Shown: positions 1-9,094 of the stretch, one piece after another
How the letters are laid out: the number at the start of each line of letters is the position of its first letter
Numbering within the stretch: the stretch's first letter is position 1
Source of the DNA: Pedobacter sp. MR2016-24
GTDB taxonomy: Bacteria > Bacteroidota > Bacteroidia > Sphingobacteriales > Sphingobacteriaceae
Reading direction: 5' to 3'
Assembly (NCBI RefSeq): GCF_026239655.1
Contig: NZ_JAPIVO010000006.1
Coordinates: 310,001 to 374,000 of the forward strand
Length of the DNA stretch: 64,000 nucleotides
Notes under the pieces: generated by a model
Told to the model about the DNA's origin: nothing
Databases searched by the model: none
What the model saw: the letters and a program-made list of their open reading frames with translations, nothing else
Position numbers and translations under genes: made by a program

Positions 1-1
1 T

Positions 2-2038
2 GAAAATACCATACAGAAAACTTATCGCGGATCGCTGGCCTATAACTATTCGGCAACGCCAAAAAACTACAGGCCATTTGATAAAATAATCAAGTCTAAT
101 ACACTGGCTCTTTTGAGAGATGTTAACTTCAGTTTATTGCCAAGTTCAATCAACTTTAGGGTTGACCTGGATCGTTTCTACTCAGAAAACAGCTTGAGAA
201 ATAATGATCCCCAAAATGCTATCCCAATAAATACGACTTATAATAAAAACTTCCTGGTGACGAGGGTTTATGCTATTTCGTGGAACCTGACCCGATCACT
301 GACCCTGGATTTCGATGCAACAAATTATTCCATCATTGATGAACCAGATGGTAAAATAGAAGGATTGAAACGAGATACGGTATGGCAAAATTTAAAAAGT
401 CTGGGGCGGACAACTGATTACAGTCATAATATGAATATTACTTATGCCCTGCCTGTCAATAAGCTTCCCGGTATGGACTGGATCAATGTAGCTACCCGTT
501 ACGGAACAAACTTTAACTGGCAGACAGAACCTTTGTCGACCTTAAGGGATCCTTCAATTAATCTGGGAAATACTATCCAGAATTCCAGAACAATTCAGGT
601 AAATCCAACCCTGAATTTTGTGGGTTTATACAATAAGATTGGTTTTTTAAGAAGAGCAAAAAATAGTGATGATGATAAAAGTGGTCCCGGCTTATTTGTT
701 AATTTACTGACCACCATCAAAAATGTCAATGCTGCCTATACACAAACCAAGGGAATCTTTTTACCAGGCTATTTACCTACTACAGATTATTTCGGAATAG
801 ATAATATCACCGGTGCACCGGGATTAGGATTCGTATTTGGTAGCCAGCGCGATATCAGGCAAATGGCTATTAACAGCGGGTGGATTACGACGGACACCCT
901 GCAGTCGCAACTTTATATCAATACATTAAGAGAAGATTTAAGTTTTACCAGTGTGCTGGAACCATTCAGAGATTTTCGCATTACGTTGACTGCTAACAAA
1001 AACAGAACGATGAATTATTCTACCAACTTCAGGTACGATAACAATATGGGCAGCTTCCGTAATCTCAGTCCCACCACTACCGGAGATTATAGTATTTCAT
1101 TTATTACACTAGGTACAGCCTTTTCTGAAAAGTCGGGCAGTACGATATCAAAACTGTTTAACCAGTTTATGGCAAACAGGCAGGTAATTTCTCAGCGACT
1201 GGGAATCAGAAACGTAAATTCTGCAGGTAATATTGGTGGCTATGCCGATGGTTATAATCAAAATTCACAAGATGTGATTATCTCTGCTTTCATTGCGGCC
1301 TATACTGGTAAGAGTGCATCTTCAGTGAAATTGAATTCTTTCCCTAAGATTCCCCTGCCGAACTGGAGAATAAATTATGGTGGTTTATCCAGAATAGGCT
1401 TCCTGGAAGAAAATTTTAAATCAATTGATATACGACATGCCTATCGCTCTATCTATAGCGTAAATGGCTTTAATTCATTGATCCGCTATCAGGAAGCTGA
1501 CGGTTATGTAAGCAGCAGAGATGAAAACCAGAATTTCCTTCCTTTTTATCAGTATGCACAAGTAACAATAGCAGAGCAATTTTCTCCTTTGATTGGTGTC
1601 GATACCCGTTTGAAAAACAACCTGACGGCAAATTTTGAAATGGGGAGGACCAGATTACTCGGATTAAGTTTCGCAAACAGTCAGCTGGCCCAGTTATCAG
1701 AAAATAATATGGTGTTTGGGATTGGCTACCGGACCACGAAGTTCCGTTTCCCTTTTGGTTGGTTTAAGCAACTTAAGATGGATAATAACATGGATTTTAA
1801 ACTTGATGTGGCGGTAAGAGATAACAAGACGGTTATCTACAGAGCAGATGTTTTAGAAGCAGAAGTATCATCAGGGGCTAAGAATATCACCTTCAGACCT
1901 ACGGTAGATTATATCTTAAACCAGCGTTTTAACGTTAAGTTGTTTTACGATTCAAATATTACCAAGCCGTATACATCACAGACCTTTAATACTTCTTTCA
2001 GCAATTTCGGGTTTAGTTTACGCATAACCCTCAATTAG
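2..2038 (+). CDS. sprA: SprA, type IX secretion outer-membrane translocon, C-terminal part (5' end outside window)
   Basis: An open frame enters from the left edge and stops at 2038, showing 678 residues of a protein that is usually well over 2000 residues in Bacteroidota. The visible part begins with a segment reading FDKIIKSNTLALLRDVNFSL and continues with alternating aromatic and polar strands, as expected for the C-terminal half of a very large beta-barrel. It ends in a typical outer-membrane strand (FGFSLRITLN). SprA is known as the pore of the type IX secretion system. The order SprA, GcvH, VanZ-like is, from memory, a recurring arrangement in this phylum and supports the call. An ATG at 113 is internal and is not the start. 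No truncation is apparent apart from the window edge. Confidence 0.88.
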   Translation, partial: ENTIQKTYRGSLAYNYSATPKNYRPFDKIIKSNTLALLRDVNFSLLPSSINFRVDLDRFYSENSLRNNDPQNAIPINTTYNKNFLVTRVYAISWNLTRSLTLDFDATNYSIIDEPDGKIEGLKRDTVWQNLKSLGRTTDYSHNMNITYALPVNKLPGMDWINVATRYGTNFNWQTEPLSTLRDPSINLGNTIQNSRTIQVNPTLNFVGLYNKIGFLRRAKNSDDDKSGPGLFVNLLTTIKNVNAAYTQTKGIFLPGYLPTTDYFGIDNITGAPGLGFVFGSQRDIRQMAINSGWITTDTLQSQLYINTLREDLSFTSVLEPFRDFRITLTANKNRTMNYSTNFRYDNNMGSFRNLSPTTTGDYSISFITLGTAFSEKSGSTISKLFNQFMANRQVISQRLGIRNVNSAGNIGGYADGYNQNSQDVIISAFIAAYTGKSASSVKLNSFPKIPLPNWRINYGGLSRIGFLEENFKSIDIRHAYRSIYSVNGFNSLIRYQEADGYVSSRDENQNFLPFYQYAQVTIAEQFSPLIGVDTRLKNNLTANFEMGRTRLLGLSFANSQLAQLSENNMVFGIGYRTTKFRFPFGWFKQLKMDNNMDFKLDVAVRDNKTVIYRADVLEAEVSSGAKNITFRPTVDYILNQRFNVKLFYDSNITKPYTSQTFNTSFSNFGFSLRITLN

Positions 2039-2040
2039 CA

Positions 2041-2071
2041 TTGGTATAAAGGGAGAGATTAATTACCTTTG
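2041..2071 (+). promoter_or_regulatory. Bacteroidota-type promoter for gcvH
   Basis: A -33-like TTGG at 2041-2044 is followed after 19 bases by a perfect TAnnTTTG -7 element (TACCTTTG, 2064-2071). The gcvH ATG lies 19 bases further on, which suggests a leader of roughly 10-15 bases. It begins just after the sprA stop, so gcvH can be transcribed independently. Confidence 0.6.
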
Positions 2072-2090
2072 AAAAATAAATCTAATAATA

Positions 2091-2471
2091 ATGAATTTTC
2101 CATCAGAACTAAAGTACACTAAAGACCACGAATGGGTTAGAGTAGAAGGCAACGAAGCCTTTGTTGGTATAACTGATTTCGCACAACGCGAATTAGGTGA
2201 TATCGTTTATATTGACATCAATAGTGTTGGTGAAGAGGTAAGTAAAGATGATGTTTTTGGAACTGTAGAGGCGGTTAAAACAGTTTCTGATCTGTTCATG
2301 CCTGTTACTGCTACTGTGCTGGAAATAAATGCAGCACTGAATGACAATCCTGAGCTGGTTAATTCTGATCCTTACGGTGAAGGCTGGATGGTAAAAGTAA
2401 CTTTATCAGACCTTGCTGAAGTAGAAGGATTATTGACTGCAGAAGCTTACCAGGCTTTAGTTGGAGCCTAA
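2091..2471 (+). CDS. gcvH: Glycine cleavage system H protein
   Basis: This 126-residue protein is the lipoyl carrier that shuttles the aminomethyl group between the P, T and L proteins of the glycine cleavage complex. The start MNFPSELKYTKDHEW is the family N-terminus. The lipoylation motif is TVEAVKTVSDL with the acceptor lysine at residue 63, and the motif DPYGEGWMVKV follows. The length is normal. Its own promoter overlaps the gap after sprA, and vanZ-like starts 4 bases after its stop, so the two probably share a transcript. No other glycine cleavage genes are in the window. Confidence 0.97.
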   Translation: MNFPSELKYTKDHEWVRVEGNEAFVGITDFAQRELGDIVYIDINSVGEEVSKDDVFGTVEAVKTVSDLFMPVTATVLEINAALNDNPELVNSDPYGEGWMVKVTLSDLAEVEGLLTAEAYQALVGA

Positions 2472-2475
2472 TTAA

Positions 2476-2883
2476 ATGAAGAATATCGCTAAAGCATTAA
2501 AGTATCAGCACTGGACATTATTATGGTCGGTATTTATCTTAATTCTTTGTAATATGAAAATGCCCGATACACAAGGTTCGGGCATTTTCTTTGAAGGCTT
2601 TGATAAGCTTGTTCACCTGGGATTTTTCTTTGTATTGACTATCCTGCTTTTTTACGGGAAAATTCAGACTCAGCGAAGCTATGAATTCAGGATCCTCACA
2701 ATTTTGAAAGTTGTTACTATTACTTTCATGCTTGGTGGAACAATAGAGTTGATCCAATGGAAGATCTTTACTTACAGGTCTGCAGAGTGGTGGGATCTGG
2801 GCTGTGATATGCTCGGGGTGATGATGGGTGTTTTTAGTTATGTTATCTTACATTTAATGAATTTTGATGAAAAAAAGAGTTAG
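2476..2883 (+). CDS. VanZ-like family membrane protein
   Basis: A 135-residue protein with about four hydrophobic segments, near residues 15-30, 45-62, 78-95 and 108-127. It carries the VanZ-like signatures FDKLVHLGFFF in the second segment and IELIQWKIFTYRSAEWWDLGCDMLG near the end (quoted in pieces around the conserved Glu, Arg and Asp). The biochemical role of stand-alone VanZ-like proteins is not established. It lies 4 bases downstream of gcvH and its last 17 bases overlap the start of a small lipoprotein gene, so the three genes are likely cotranscribed. Confidence 0.8.
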   Translation: MKNIAKALKYQHWTLLWSVFILILCNMKMPDTQGSGIFFEGFDKLVHLGFFFVLTILLFYGKIQTQRSYEFRILTILKVVTITFMLGGTIELIQWKIFTYRSAEWWDLGCDMLGVMMGVFSYVILHLMNFDEKKS

Positions 2884-3004
2884 TATTATCGCTTTTGCCG
2901 CGATTTGTCTGTTAAATAGCTGCAGTATTTTCAAGCCTGGATGTAAATGTCCTAAAGTAGTATACACTACACCAATTTCAACTAAGGTTCTTAAAACCTC
3001 CTGA
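2867..3004 (+). CDS. Small lipoprotein, 45 residues, unknown function
   Basis: An ATG at 2867 lies inside the 3' end of the vanZ-like gene in another frame and opens a 45-codon frame. It encodes a Lys-rich start (MKKRVSI), a hydrophobic stretch and a lipobox LLNSC with the acylated cysteine at residue 19. The mature part would be only about 27 residues and contains GCKCPKVVY with two further cysteines. The compact lipoprotein signal and the translational coupling overlap (17 bases) argue that it is real despite its size. I do not recognise a function; an outer-membrane lipoprotein is the simplest inference. Confidence 0.6.
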   Translation: MKKRVSIIAFAAICLLNSCSIFKPGCKCPKVVYTTPISTKVLKTS

Positions 3005-3154
3005 TCAACCTTCCCAATAGTACCTTTTCGCAGCGACGATGTGTTCCTGCTTCTCTTGTATTAAAAATGTTACTCTGTTTTAATATTCGTTAACAAACTA
3101 TTCTTTTCATATGTAGTCTGATAGAATAGATTTACAACATATCCCTTATTCTAA

Positions 3155-5959
3155 ATGATGACTTTTACCAAAAATCTCTTGCTGATAGCCTTTCTATTTA
3201 TCAGTTATTCCTCTATTGCACAAACAAAAAATGGCTCGGTAACGGGAAAAGTGGTCAATGCCAAAGATCTGCTTGCTGTGGACTTTGCATCTGTAGCTGT
3301 TAAAAATTTGAAAGACTCCAGTGTTGCAGGTGTTACAAATACACTTGCCGATGGAACATTCGAGATCAGGGGACTTGCGCCAGGATCATACCGATTATCT
3401 GTAGCATACCTGGGGCTAAAAACCAGTAATAAAGATTTTTCAATTACAGCGTCGGCTATTGCTGTTAAGCTAGGTGACATCCCAATGGAAGATACCGGGC
3501 TGAACCTGAACACGGTGGTGATCAAAGGAGTGGTTGTTCCGGTAGTGGTTAAAACGGATACGGTAGAATACAATGCGTCTGCTTTCAAAGTCAGAGAAAA
3601 TGCAGTAGTAGAAGATGTGCTTAAAAAGTTACCCGGGGTGGAGGTTTCTAAAGATGGTTCCATAAAAGCACAGGGAGAAACGATTACCAGGGTACGTGTA
3701 GACGGAAAAGATTTTTTTGGAAGTGATCCGTTACTGGCAACGAAGAACCTTCCGGCTGATATGGTAGACAAGATACAGGTAATAGATATGTTATCTGACC
3801 AGGCTCAGTTTACAGGGGTAGACGATGGGAACAGAGAGAAGATTATCAATATCACTACTAAAAAAGGAATGAAAAATGGCTATTTCGGAAATTCAAGTGC
3901 AGGATATGGCACCGATGATCGTTATGACGTGAACCTAAATGTGAATAAGTTTAAAGATGAACAGCAATTTTCAGTTATAGGTCAGTTTAATAATGTGAAT
4001 AAACAGAACTTTGGCGGCGGTAATGGTGGCGGCGGAGGCGGCCGGGGGCGTTTCAATGGAGCATCTGCTAACGGCGGACAGCAGCAGGGGATAACTACAA
4101 CCAATGCATTTGGTTTAAACTTTGCAGATATCTATACCGATCAAACAAAAATTTCCGGGAGTTACTTTTTCAATAAAACCTCGCTGGATAATCAGCAGAC
4201 CAGCTTAAGACAAAATATATTGGGTGACCAGACCACTACATTTGATCAGCGTCTGAACAGCCTAACAGATAATATTAATCACCGATTCAATTTTCTTGTA
4301 GATACCAGAATTGATTCTTCTACTACCATCCGCGTTGAGCCTAATATCAGTTATACAGAATCAGATTTGAATAGTGACAGTAAGTATATCAATACTTTTA
4401 CGGACAATAGGACTGTAGGTACACAAAACTATAAAACTACTTCTTCTTCACCTACGATAACCAATAATATCTTGATCCGGAAAAAGTTCCTGAGGAGGGG
4501 ACGTACGTTATCGCTTAATATCAATACGAATATCAATGATAGTGATAGCAAGAACTACAATGATATCCTGGAAAATATAACCAGTACAACTGATGGAGAT
4601 ACGCAAAACATCACCAATCAGCTGAACGATCAGAATTCAAATTCGATCAGTAATACTTCACGTTTAGTATATACTGAACCCTTATCAAAAACATTGAATC
4701 TGGAGATGAACTATCAGAATTTATATAGTTTTTCAAATAGTGACAGGTATACTTACGATTTTAATCCGGTAACTTCTCTATATGATATTGTAAACCTGGA
4801 TTATACCAATTCATATGAGAATACAACTGTTACCAATGCAATTGGAACAAGTATCAACAAAACGGAGAAAAAGTATAACTGGAATATAGGTATCGGCGTA
4901 CAGAACACAGACCGAAAAAATAATAACCTGACCACCGGAAATATGATCAGACAGAATGTTTATAATGTGGTGCCTACCGCACAATTACGCTATAAATTCA
5001 GTGACAGCAAAAGACTGGTGATCAGGTACAGAGGTAACACGCAGCAACCATCCATCTCACAAATTCAGCCTATACCAGATAACTCAAACACACAGAGCAT
5101 TCCTGTAGGTAATCCTAATCTTAAACCTTCATTTACTAATAATTTTACGGTTTTATACAACAACTTCAACTTTACCAAATTCCGTTCTTTATTCGTGTTT
5201 GCTAATCTTACACAAACGTTTAATGCTTTTGGAAATAATACCGCAGTAATTACGGATGGAGAGAATAAAGGTAAGCTAAATGTGATACCCGTTAATGTTG
5301 GTGGTGTTTATCAGGGGAATCTGGGGTCATCAATAGGTCTCCCGATCATTACAGATAATAAATTGAATTTGAATATTGACCTGGGCGGATCTTATGGAAG
5401 AGGGGTCAACTTCACCAATTCTCTTGAAAATATTACTAACGATCTTTCTATCACCAATAAATACAGACTGGTTTCATCTATGGACAAGCTGGATCTGACT
5501 GCCGGGATAGGTGGTTCATACAATCGTGCAACTTACTCTGCACAATCCAGCCAGAACACAACTTATTATACATTAAATCCTACCATCGATGTGAGTTATA
5601 TGTTCCCAGGGAATATACGTCTGGCCGTAGACGTTGATTATTATCAGAATACCGGAAGAGGCGCTGGTTTTGATACCAATTATACGCTGATGAATGGTTA
5701 TATAAGCAAACAGTTTTTCAAAAACAGAGGCACATTTAAGCTTGCGGTAAATGATGCATTAAATCAGAATCAGGGGATAACAAGAACCTCCAGCAATAAC
5801 ACAATTACTGACTTAAGATATAATGTACTGAAACGTTATTATATGTTCTCTTTTACTTATTCTCTAAGCAGAATGGGCGGTAAAAATATGTCTGGCGATA
5901 TGCCTGGGAGAGGTGAAGGCGGAGGTGGTTTTGGCGGCCGTGGCAGAGGGGGAATGTAA
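3155..5959 (+). CDS. Outer-membrane beta-barrel protein with carboxypeptidase-regulatory domain (TonB-receptor-like)
   Basis: A 934-residue protein with a signal peptide (cleavage near residue 22, after SIAQ). Residues about 27-115 form a carboxypeptidase-regulatory-like beta-sandwich (VTGKVVNAKD). Residues about 130-240 form a plug-like domain (VLKKLPGVEV, RVRVDGKDFFG, VDKIQVIDML), and the remainder is a large barrel. This matches the family often annotated 'outer membrane beta-barrel protein' or TonB-dependent receptor. The substrate is unknown and no SusD-like partner is adjacent. Two Gly/Arg-rich segments stand out: one around nt 4012-4060 within the barrel and one forming the extreme C-terminus (GEGGGGFGGRGRGGM). 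A start one codon later (MTF) is equally possible. It stands alone, 164 bases upstream of feoA. Confidence 0.85.
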   Translation: MMTFTKNLLLIAFLFISYSSIAQTKNGSVTGKVVNAKDLLAVDFASVAVKNLKDSSVAGVTNTLADGTFEIRGLAPGSYRLSVAYLGLKTSNKDFSITASAIAVKLGDIPMEDTGLNLNTVVIKGVVVPVVVKTDTVEYNASAFKVRENAVVEDVLKKLPGVEVSKDGSIKAQGETITRVRVDGKDFFGSDPLLATKNLPADMVDKIQVIDMLSDQAQFTGVDDGNREKIINITTKKGMKNGYFGNSSAGYGTDDRYDVNLNVNKFKDEQQFSVIGQFNNVNKQNFGGGNGGGGGGRGRFNGASANGGQQQGITTTNAFGLNFADIYTDQTKISGSYFFNKTSLDNQQTSLRQNILGDQTTTFDQRLNSLTDNINHRFNFLVDTRIDSSTTIRVEPNISYTESDLNSDSKYINTFTDNRTVGTQNYKTTSSSPTITNNILIRKKFLRRGRTLSLNINTNINDSDSKNYNDILENITSTTDGDTQNITNQLNDQNSNSISNTSRLVYTEPLSKTLNLEMNYQNLYSFSNSDRYTYDFNPVTSLYDIVNLDYTNSYENTTVTNAIGTSINKTEKKYNWNIGIGVQNTDRKNNNLTTGNMIRQNVYNVVPTAQLRYKFSDSKRLVIRYRGNTQQPSISQIQPIPDNSNTQSIPVGNPNLKPSFTNNFTVLYNNFNFTKFRSLFVFANLTQTFNAFGNNTAVITDGENKGKLNVIPVNVGGVYQGNLGSSIGLPIITDNKLNLNIDLGGSYGRGVNFTNSLENITNDLSITNKYRLVSSMDKLDLTAGIGGSYNRATYSAQSSQNTTYYTLNPTIDVSYMFPGNIRLAVDVDYYQNTGRGAGFDTNYTLMNGYISKQFFKNRGTFKLAVNDALNQNQGITRTSSNNTITDLRYNVLKRYYMFSFTYSLSRMGGKNMSGDMPGRGEGGGGFGGRGRGGM

Positions 5960-6123
5960 TTTCAACATCATCTCTGGGGATTAAAATACCTGCTTTATTT
6001 GGATTTATTATCGATAAAGGCTAAATTGCCACCTGATTTGATACTTGTGGTTGTTTGGTCTTGAGCTCCTAAAGCCAGAGATTAACGGTACATGTTGTCG
6101 GATAAACACATTAACAAAAACAG

Positions 6124-6339
6124 ATGAAACTTTCGCAGTTAAATCCAGGGGAACGTGGTACTATTGTAGCTTTTACAGACTTAGAGATGTCAGTAAAATT
6201 GATGGAGATGGGTTGCCTGCCTGGTGAAATTGTAGAAGTAGAGCGCTTTGCTCCTCTTGGGGACCCGATTGCAATCCGTGTTGCAGGTTATCAGCTTTGT
6301 TTACGTAAAAGTGAAGCATCTGTTATTATAATATCATAA
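6124..6339 (+). CDS. feoA: FeoA, ferrous iron transport accessory protein
   Basis: A 71-residue SH3-like protein with the FeoA pattern MKLSQLNPGERGTI, LMEMGCLPGE and DPIAIRVAGYQLCLRKSEA. FeoA proteins are cytoplasmic partners of FeoB. The stop is only 5 bases before the feoB start, indicating an feoAB operon. An overlapping 60-codon frame from 6045 is only a shadow. No convincing promoter or Fur box was seen in the 164-base gap upstream. Confidence 0.93.
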   Translation: MKLSQLNPGERGTIVAFTDLEMSVKLMEMGCLPGEIVEVERFAPLGDPIAIRVAGYQLCLRKSEASVIIIS

Positions 6340-6344
6340 AAATT

Positions 6345-8462
6345 TTGGCGGTAACTCTAAAAATTGCGTTAGTTGGTAACCCTAACACAGGGAAATCAAC
6401 ACTTTTTAATTTACTTACTGGCTTAAACCAGAGAATAGGAAATTTTCCGGGAATTACTGTAGATAAAAAGACAGGTTATTGCAGGCTCGCTGCTGATAAA
6501 GAAGCAGAAATAATTGACCTTCCCGGCACTTATAGCCTGTACCCCAAGAGTAAAGATGAAAGTATAGTTTTTCAGGTACTGGCAGATCCTAAAAACCCCA
6601 GTCATCCTGATATTGTTGTAATTGTTTTAGATGCAACTAACTTACGCAGAAATTTACTGCTTTATTCTCAGGTTGCTGATCTGGGTATCCCAACTGTCAT
6701 CGCGCTCAACATGACAGATATGGCTACCAGGGAGGGAATAAAGATTGATGTAGATCAGCTGTCTTTACGTTTAGGCGTGCAAATTGTTCCTATTTCCGCA
6801 AGAAGTAATGTTGGTTTATCGCAGCTAAAACAGGCTATAGTAAACACAACATCTATTGCTACACAGCAGGCCGGGCCGGATATGACTATGCTGGCACCGG
6901 AGGCGATTGCGGAGGTAAAAACATTAGTCAAAACCGAAAATGATTATCTTGCTTTACAATTCCTTCATCAGCATGAGTATCTTGATGCACATACTGAAAA
7001 TTACGACCTTTTTGAAAAGATAGAGAAAGATCATCAATTTGAATCTTCAAAATTACAGGCTGCAGAAACAATTGCCCGCTACAGGCATTTAAGTACAATC
7101 TTATCTGGGGTGGTAGAGGATACCGGCACGGTACGTAAATTCAAGATGAGTGATAAGATCGACGCGGTTCTAACCAACAGGTTCTGGGGTTTCTTTATTT
7201 TTCTATTCATTCTATTTTTTGTTTTCAATGCTATTTTCTCCTGGGCTGCTTATCCTATGGAGCTGATTGAAGAATCTTTTGCATGGCTGACAAATTATGG
7301 TCATGAACATCTTCCCGGCGGGATATTGACTAATCTTTTATTGGATGGTGTTGTAGCCGGATTGGGCGGTGTCGTGATTTTCATTCCTCAAATTGCAATT
7401 CTTTTTGCGTTCATTTCTATTCTTGAAGATACTGGCTACATGGCCAGGGTGACTTTTATGATGGACAAGATCATGCGGAAATTTGGCCTGAGTGGTAAAT
7501 CGGTTGTGCCGATGATTGGAAGTCTTGCCTGTGCTGTACCATCGATCATGAGTGCACGTAATATCGAAAGCTGGAAAGACAGGATTATTACGATAATGGT
7601 TGCCCCGCTGGTCAGCTGCTCCGCAAGATTACCGGTTTATACATTACTTATTTCTTTAATTATACCTGATGATAAGGTTTTAGGCTTTATCAGTATGCAG
7701 GCACTTGCGCTGATGGGAATGTATGTGATTAGTATTGCAGCAGCGGTGTTAGTGGCTTTTGTGATGAATTTCCTGATTAAAGCAAAGGAAAAATCATACT
7801 TCATCATGGAACTTCCTGTTTACAGAATGCCAAGGTGGACTAATGTAGGTTTTACGATGTATGAAAAGTCAAAGACTTTTGTCTTTGAAGCTGGTAAAGT
7901 TATTATCGCTATCTCTATTGTATTGTGGGTTTTAGCTACCTATGGTCCTTCAGACCGTTTTGAAAAGATAGAGAAGAAATATGCACAGATCGAATTACAA
8001 AAAGATAGTGTGCAGATCAGTACAATAGAAAGAGATAAATCGGCCGAGAAACTGGAAAATTCCTACGCTGGTATACTGGGGCATACTATTGAACCTGTAA
8101 TCAGACCGCTGGGTTTCGATTGGAAAATCGGTATTTCCCTGATTACTTCATTTGCGGCCAGAGAGGCCTTTGTTGGAACTATGGCTACTATTTATAGTGT
8201 TGATGGTGCTGATGACAACGGAGAGGTTAAGATTCGCGATAAAATGAGAGACGCAAAAGATGCGGATACCGGTCTGCCTATATTCACCTTTGCCACAGGA
8301 TTTTCGTTGATGCTTTTTTATGCCTTTGCCATGCAATGCATGAGTACTGTGGCAGTTGTTTACAGAGAAACGAAATCCTGGAAATGGCCTGTGATACAAT
8401 TGGTTTATATGACCGTGCTGGCCTATATTGCAAGTTTAATTGCCTATCAGCTATTGAAGTAA
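6345..8462 (+). CDS. feoB: FeoB, ferrous iron transporter with N-terminal GTPase
   Basis: This 705-residue inner-membrane protein imports Fe(II). The N-terminal G domain shows G1 GNPNTGKST (residues 11-19), the switch FPGITVDKKTG, G3 DLPGTYSLYP and G4 NMTD. A helical spacer follows, then two Gate domains with hydrophobic helices (for example GGVVIFIPQIAILFAF and VPMIGSLACAVPSIMSARN). The start is a TTG: no in-frame ATG lies between the feoA stop and the P-loop, and the next Met falls after the P-loop, so the alternative start is effectively forced. There is no recognisable Shine-Dalgarno sequence. It forms an operon with feoA. Confidence 0.96.
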   Translation: MAVTLKIALVGNPNTGKSTLFNLLTGLNQRIGNFPGITVDKKTGYCRLAADKEAEIIDLPGTYSLYPKSKDESIVFQVLADPKNPSHPDIVVIVLDATNLRRNLLLYSQVADLGIPTVIALNMTDMATREGIKIDVDQLSLRLGVQIVPISARSNVGLSQLKQAIVNTTSIATQQAGPDMTMLAPEAIAEVKTLVKTENDYLALQFLHQHEYLDAHTENYDLFEKIEKDHQFESSKLQAAETIARYRHLSTILSGVVEDTGTVRKFKMSDKIDAVLTNRFWGFFIFLFILFFVFNAIFSWAAYPMELIEESFAWLTNYGHEHLPGGILTNLLLDGVVAGLGGVVIFIPQIAILFAFISILEDTGYMARVTFMMDKIMRKFGLSGKSVVPMIGSLACAVPSIMSARNIESWKDRIITIMVAPLVSCSARLPVYTLLISLIIPDDKVLGFISMQALALMGMYVISIAAAVLVAFVMNFLIKAKEKSYFIMELPVYRMPRWTNVGFTMYEKSKTFVFEAGKVIIAISIVLWVLATYGPSDRFEKIEKKYAQIELQKDSVQISTIERDKSAEKLENSYAGILGHTIEPVIRPLGFDWKIGISLITSFAAREAFVGTMATIYSVDGADDNGEVKIRDKMRDAKDADTGLPIFTFATGFSLMLFYAFAMQCMSTVAVVYRETKSWKWPVIQLVYMTVLAYIASLIAYQLLK

Positions 8463-8479
8463 TTTACTAACTTAGTACT

Positions 8480-9094
8480 GTGGAAAAAGTCAGTGTTTTA
8501 TCTCAGTATATGCCGCCAGCTGCAGCACCTATTATTGCTAAATGGATTGATTACTTTCAATGTGAATTTAAAATTTCTAAAAACAGGGCGACCAAACAGG
8601 GGGATTACCGGCATCCCTTTAAATTATCGGGCCACAAAATTTCGGTCAATAATAACCTGAATCAATATGCTTTTCTCGTGACTACGGTACACGAATTTGC
8701 GCATCTGCTTACCTGGAATGACCATAAGAACAAAGTCAAACCACATGGTGAAGAGTGGAAGCATAATTTTAAACGCATGATGGTGCCTTTCCTGGAACAA
8801 CAAATGTTTCCGGATGATGTGCACCAGGCGATTACCGCTTATCTGACTAATCCTTCCGCATCCAGCTGTACTGATCTTAAGCTGTCCAGGGCACTTAAAA
8901 AGTATGATGAGGCAATGGGTCAGTCCAGACTAGAAGAGCTTCCTCACGATACGCTGTTCACTATAAAAGACGGAAGGAAATTTAAAAAGGGGGAGAAACT
9001 TAGAAAAAGGTTTAGATGCCTCTGTCTTGACAATGGAAATGTTTATTTATTTAGTCCGCTGGCAGAAGTAATTGTATCGGCTACAGGTACGTAA
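8480..9094 (+). CDS. SprT-like zinc metalloprotease-fold protein
   Basis: A 204-residue protein with the SprT-type zinc motif HEFAH inside the hydrophobic context TTVHEFAHLLTW, and a downstream HGEEWKHNFKRMM segment that supplies the third ligand region. The start is GTG at 8480, 17 bases after feoB, with no better ATG before the domain; the N-terminus reads MEKVSVLSQYMPP. SprT-like proteins are putative zinc proteases, but the bacterial substrate is not known. The last 52 bases overlap, tail to tail, with the lipoprotein gene on the other strand. Confidence 0.82.
   Translation: MEKVSVLSQYMPPAAAPIIAKWIDYFQCEFKISKNRATKQGDYRHPFKLSGHKISVNNNLNQYAFLVTTVHEFAHLLTWNDHKNKVKPHGEEWKHNFKRMMVPFLEQQMFPDDVHQAITAYLTNPSASSCTDLKLSRALKKYDEAMGQSRLEELPHDTLFTIKDGRKFKKGEKLRKRFRCLCLDNGNVYLFSPLAEVIVSATGT

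Noticed and set aside
3205..3771. 188-codon minus-strand frame inside the outer-membrane protein gene
   Set aside because: Low-complexity Ser/Thr composition, no recognisable domain, fully inside a convincing gene.
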